Below are positions 6,307-8,316 of a stretch of DNA of 8,316 bases, piece after piece; position 1 is the stretch's first letter, and each line of letters begins with the position of its first letter. The DNA lies in contig JABSRR010000048.1 of NCBI GenBank assembly GCA_013215025.1, positions 1 through 8,316 on the forward strand, written 5' to 3'. The translations under genes and the position numbers were made by a program. The notes below the pieces were generated by a model. It was not told where the DNA came from, ran no database searches, and saw nothing but the letters and a program-made list of their open reading frames with translations. The DNA is from Pseudomonadales bacterium (GTDB lineage Bacteria > Pseudomonadota > Gammaproteobacteria > Pseudomonadales > DT-91).

Positions 6307-7455
6307 ATGTACCTGAAAGCGAGACAGCTACAAAAGCTGGCGCTAAGTCCTGTGCTTTTCTTGGCGATGTTGTCATCAGATGCTGTTGCGAATGACAGAC
6401 CAAACATGACGAATATGGTGCCGGGTGTAACAGAGCTTGGTCGTGAAATTTATGATTTGCATATGTTAGTTATGTGGATCTGTATTATCGTCGGTATTGG
6501 CGTGTTTGGTTTTATGTTTTATTCGATGTTTGCGTATCGCAAGTCGAAAGGCCATCAGCCAGCTAACTTCCACGAAAATATCGTGGCCGAGCTAGCATGG
6601 ACGATTATACCGACTATTATTCTTGTATTGATGGCGGTCCCCGCTTCGTCTACCTTGATCAAATTATATGATGTTGAAGACGCTGATCTTGACATTCTTA
6701 TCACCGGATACCAGTGGAAGTGGAAGTACAAATATCTGCTTGAAGACGGTGAGCCAGTTGAATATTTCTCAAACCTACGTACGCCGCAGTCTGAAATTCT
6801 TGGCGAAGATGTGAAGGGTGAGCATTATTTATTAGAAGTGGATAACCCGCTATACATTCCGGTGAACAAAAAAACCCGCTTCTTGATCACCGCTAATGAT
6901 GTTATTCACGCCTGGTGGGTGCCGCATCTTGCCGTTAAAAAAGATGCCATTCCAGGCTTTATTAACGAAACTTGGGCGCGCCCACTTGAGACTGGTGTAT
7001 TGCGCGGTCAATGTGCTGAGCTTTGCGGTAAAGACCATGGCTTTATGCCGATTGTGGTGAATGTCGTTGAGCAGGCTGAGTTTGATAGCTTTATTGCTGA
7101 TAAGCAGCAGCAAGCTGCAGCGCTAGCTGAAATGATTAAGCTTGAAAAGACCATGGACGAGTTGATGGCTGAGGGTAAATCAGTCTACGACGGCAAATGT
7201 GCAGCGTGTCACGGCATGGCAGGTGAAGGCGGCGTTGGTCCGGCCATCGCAGGCAGTGCAGTCGCTATGGGTCCGCTTGATAAGCACCTGGATATTGGTG
7301 TGAACGGTATCCCTGGCACGATGATGCAGGCGTTTGGTCAGCAGATTAATGATGTTGAAATGGCAGCAGTTATTACCTACCAGCGTAATGCATTTGGTAA
7401 TAATATGGGTGAGAAAGTCCAGCCTATCGACGTATATCAATTTAAAAACCAGTAG
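6307..7455 (+). CDS. coxB: Cytochrome c oxidase subunit II with fused cytochrome c (caa3 type)
   Basis: Encodes 382 residues. Subunit II receives electrons from cytochrome c and passes them through the CuA centre to haem a in subunit I. A signal peptide ends S-D-A-V-A near residue 28. Two transmembrane helices lie at about 53-77 and 95-117. The periplasmic cupredoxin domain carries the complete CuA set: His201 (V-I-H-A-W-W) and C-A-E-L-C-G-K-D-H-G-F-M (Cys236, Glu238, Cys240, His244, Met247). Aromatic Y-Q-W-K-W (Trp137, Trp139) forms the electron-entry patch. A C-terminal class I cytochrome c domain (about 285-370) has C-A-A-C-H (298-302) for covalent haem c and Met339 or Met340 as axial ligand. 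The fusion defines the caa3 type. The domains are joined by a charged helix (about 260-290). coxA follows after 13 nt, so they are co-transcribed. A start at 6286 would add seven residues before the signal peptide. Confidence 0.97.
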   Translation: MYLKARQLQKLALSPVLFLAMLSSDAVANDRPNMTNMVPGVTELGREIYDLHMLVMWICIIVGIGVFGFMFYSMFAYRKSKGHQPANFHENIVAELAWTIIPTIILVLMAVPASSTLIKLYDVEDADLDILITGYQWKWKYKYLLEDGEPVEYFSNLRTPQSEILGEDVKGEHYLLEVDNPLYIPVNKKTRFLITANDVIHAWWVPHLAVKKDAIPGFINETWARPLETGVLRGQCAELCGKDHGFMPIVVNVVEQAEFDSFIADKQQQAAALAEMIKLEKTMDELMAEGKSVYDGKCAACHGMAGEGGVGPAIAGSAVAMGPLDKHLDIGVNGIPGTMMQAFGQQINDVEMAAVITYQRNAFGNNMGEKVQPIDVYQFKNQ

Positions 7456-7459
7456 GGGG
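7454..7459 (+). promoter_or_regulatory. Ribosome binding site of coxA overlapping the coxB stop
   Basis: AGGGGG includes the last two bases of the coxB TAG stop and sits 9 nt before the coxA ATG, so translation of the two subunits is probably coupled. Confidence 0.7.
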
Positions 7460-7468
7460 TAGCATCTA

Positions 7469-8316
7469 ATGGCACATGGTCCTGCTAAAGGCATTTCACG
7501 TTGGTTGCTAACAACCAACCATAAAGATATTGGCGGTATGTACTTATGGTTCAGCTTCGCCATGTTTATTCTTGGCGGCAGCTTTGCCATGATAATTCGT
7601 GCTGAGTTGTTTCAGCCGGGTTTGCAGCTTGTTGAGCCAAACTTCTTCAACCAGATGACAACCATGCATGGCTTGGTGATGGTATTTGGTGCCATCATGC
7701 CGGCATTTGTTGGCTTGGCTAACTATATGATTCCGATGCAGATTGGTGCGCCTGATATGGCTCTGCCGCGGATGAATAACTGGAGCTTCTGGATTCTACC
7801 GTTTGCATTTGCGATTCTGGTATCTTCATTATTTATGGAAGGTGGCGGTCCAAACTTTGGTTGGACCTTCTATGCGCCGCTTTCAACAACGTATGCGCCA
7901 CCTTCGGTAACGTTCTTTATCTTTGGTGTTCACATCATGGGTGCGTCATCGATCATGGGTGCGATTAACATTATCGCGACTATCGTCAATATGCGTGCAC
8001 CGGGCATGACCTACATGAAGATGCCTCTGTTCGTTTGGACTTGGTTAATTACGGCTTTCTTATTAGTTGCGGTAATGCCGGTTCTTGCGGGTGCGGTAAC
8101 CATGATGTTAATGGATATCCACTTTGGTACTTCGTTCTTTAGTGCTGCAGGTGGTGGTGATCCAGTTCTATTCCAGCATGTTTTCTGGTTCTTTGGTCAC
8201 CCTGAAGTTTATATCATCATTTTGCCGGCATTCGGTGTGGTTTCTGAAATCATTCCAACCTTCTCACGTAAGCCGCTTTTCGGTTATGCGTCGATGGTTT
8301 ATGCAACAGCAGCTAT
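7469..8316 (+). CDS. coxA: Cytochrome c oxidase subunit I, N-terminal part (cut by window end)
   Basis: The frame from ATG 7469 is open for 282 codons to the window end, about half of a subunit I. It holds the haem-copper catalytic core of the inner membrane. The N-terminus R-W-L-L-T-T-N-H-K-D-I-G is the family signature. Visible functional residues are His67 (T-M-H-G, haem a ligand), the D-channel Asp96 in G-A-P-D-M with Asn85 and Asn103, and helix VI G-H-P-E-V-Y with Glu246, CuB ligand His244 and its cross-linked Tyr248. The helix VI Glu places it in the A1 type of proton-pumping oxidases. The CuB His-His pair, the haem a3 and second haem a ligands and the K-channel residues lie beyond the window. 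No residue visible here departs from the canonical set. With coxB it forms the core of a caa3 oxidase; in relatives cox11 and coxC usually follow. Confidence 0.97.
   Translation, partial: MAHGPAKGISRWLLTTNHKDIGGMYLWFSFAMFILGGSFAMIIRAELFQPGLQLVEPNFFNQMTTMHGLVMVFGAIMPAFVGLANYMIPMQIGAPDMALPRMNNWSFWILPFAFAILVSSLFMEGGGPNFGWTFYAPLSTTYAPPSVTFFIFGVHIMGASSIMGAINIIATIVNMRAPGMTYMKMPLFVWTWLITAFLLVAVMPVLAGAVTMMLMDIHFGTSFFSAAGGGDPVLFQHVFWFFGHPEVYIIILPAFGVVSEIIPTFSRKPLFGYASMVYATAA

Noticed and set aside
7180..7590. 136-codon minus-strand open frame across the coxB/coxA junction
   Set aside because: Antisense to the cytochrome c domain and the coxA start, both clearly coding; the product resembles no family.

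Overview
The window looks like chromosomal DNA from an aerobic, Gram-negative gammaproteobacterium of moderate GC, possibly a marine Cellvibrionales- or Pseudomonas-related lineage. The genus is a guess. The grounds are a Tex protein of typical gammaproteobacterial sequence, a DUF3015/DUF4105 envelope gene pair, a caa3-type cytochrome c oxidase operon beginning with a cytochrome c-fused subunit II, and Shine-Dalgarno-led genes with Sec and lipoprotein signal peptides. I see no insertion sequence, prophage, CRISPR array, tRNA or rRNA.

Layout. (1) 1-125, minus strand: the 5' end of a cytochrome b561-family gene, divergent from tex. The 129-bp gap between them holds a perfect 7-bp inverted repeat. 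(2) 255-2603: tex, an RNA-binding transcription accessory protein, complete. (3) 2737-6033: three consecutive plus-strand genes for exported proteins. They are a small DUF3015 periplasmic protein, a large DUF4105 protein (Lnb N-terminal domain family) with a putative His/Cys active site and a beta-strand-rich C-terminus, and a lipoprotein alpha/beta hydrolase whose ATG overlaps the preceding TGA. A strong intrinsic terminator lies between the first two genes, only about 20 nt before the second one starts, so the trio is probably one leaky operon. (4) 6034-6306: a 273-bp regulatory region with a terminator-like hairpin, a TATAAT promoter, a RegA/PrrA/RoxR-type box at the predicted transcription start, and two further hairpins in a long leader. 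(5) 6307-8316: coxB, complete and encoding CuA plus cytochrome c, then coxA, which is cut by the window end.

How the genes fit together. The two cox genes encode the electron-entry and catalytic subunits of a proton-pumping terminal oxidase. The truncated b561 gene also encodes a membrane haem protein, but nothing links it functionally to the oxidase. Tex is a housekeeping gene. The least understood part is the DUF3015-DUF4105-lipoprotein hydrolase cluster. All three products carry export signals, and two have intact putative nucleophile/His catalytic residues, which suggests an envelope acyl-transfer or hydrolysis module. That function is inference. The most testable regulatory observation is the exact RegR-type box in front of coxB.
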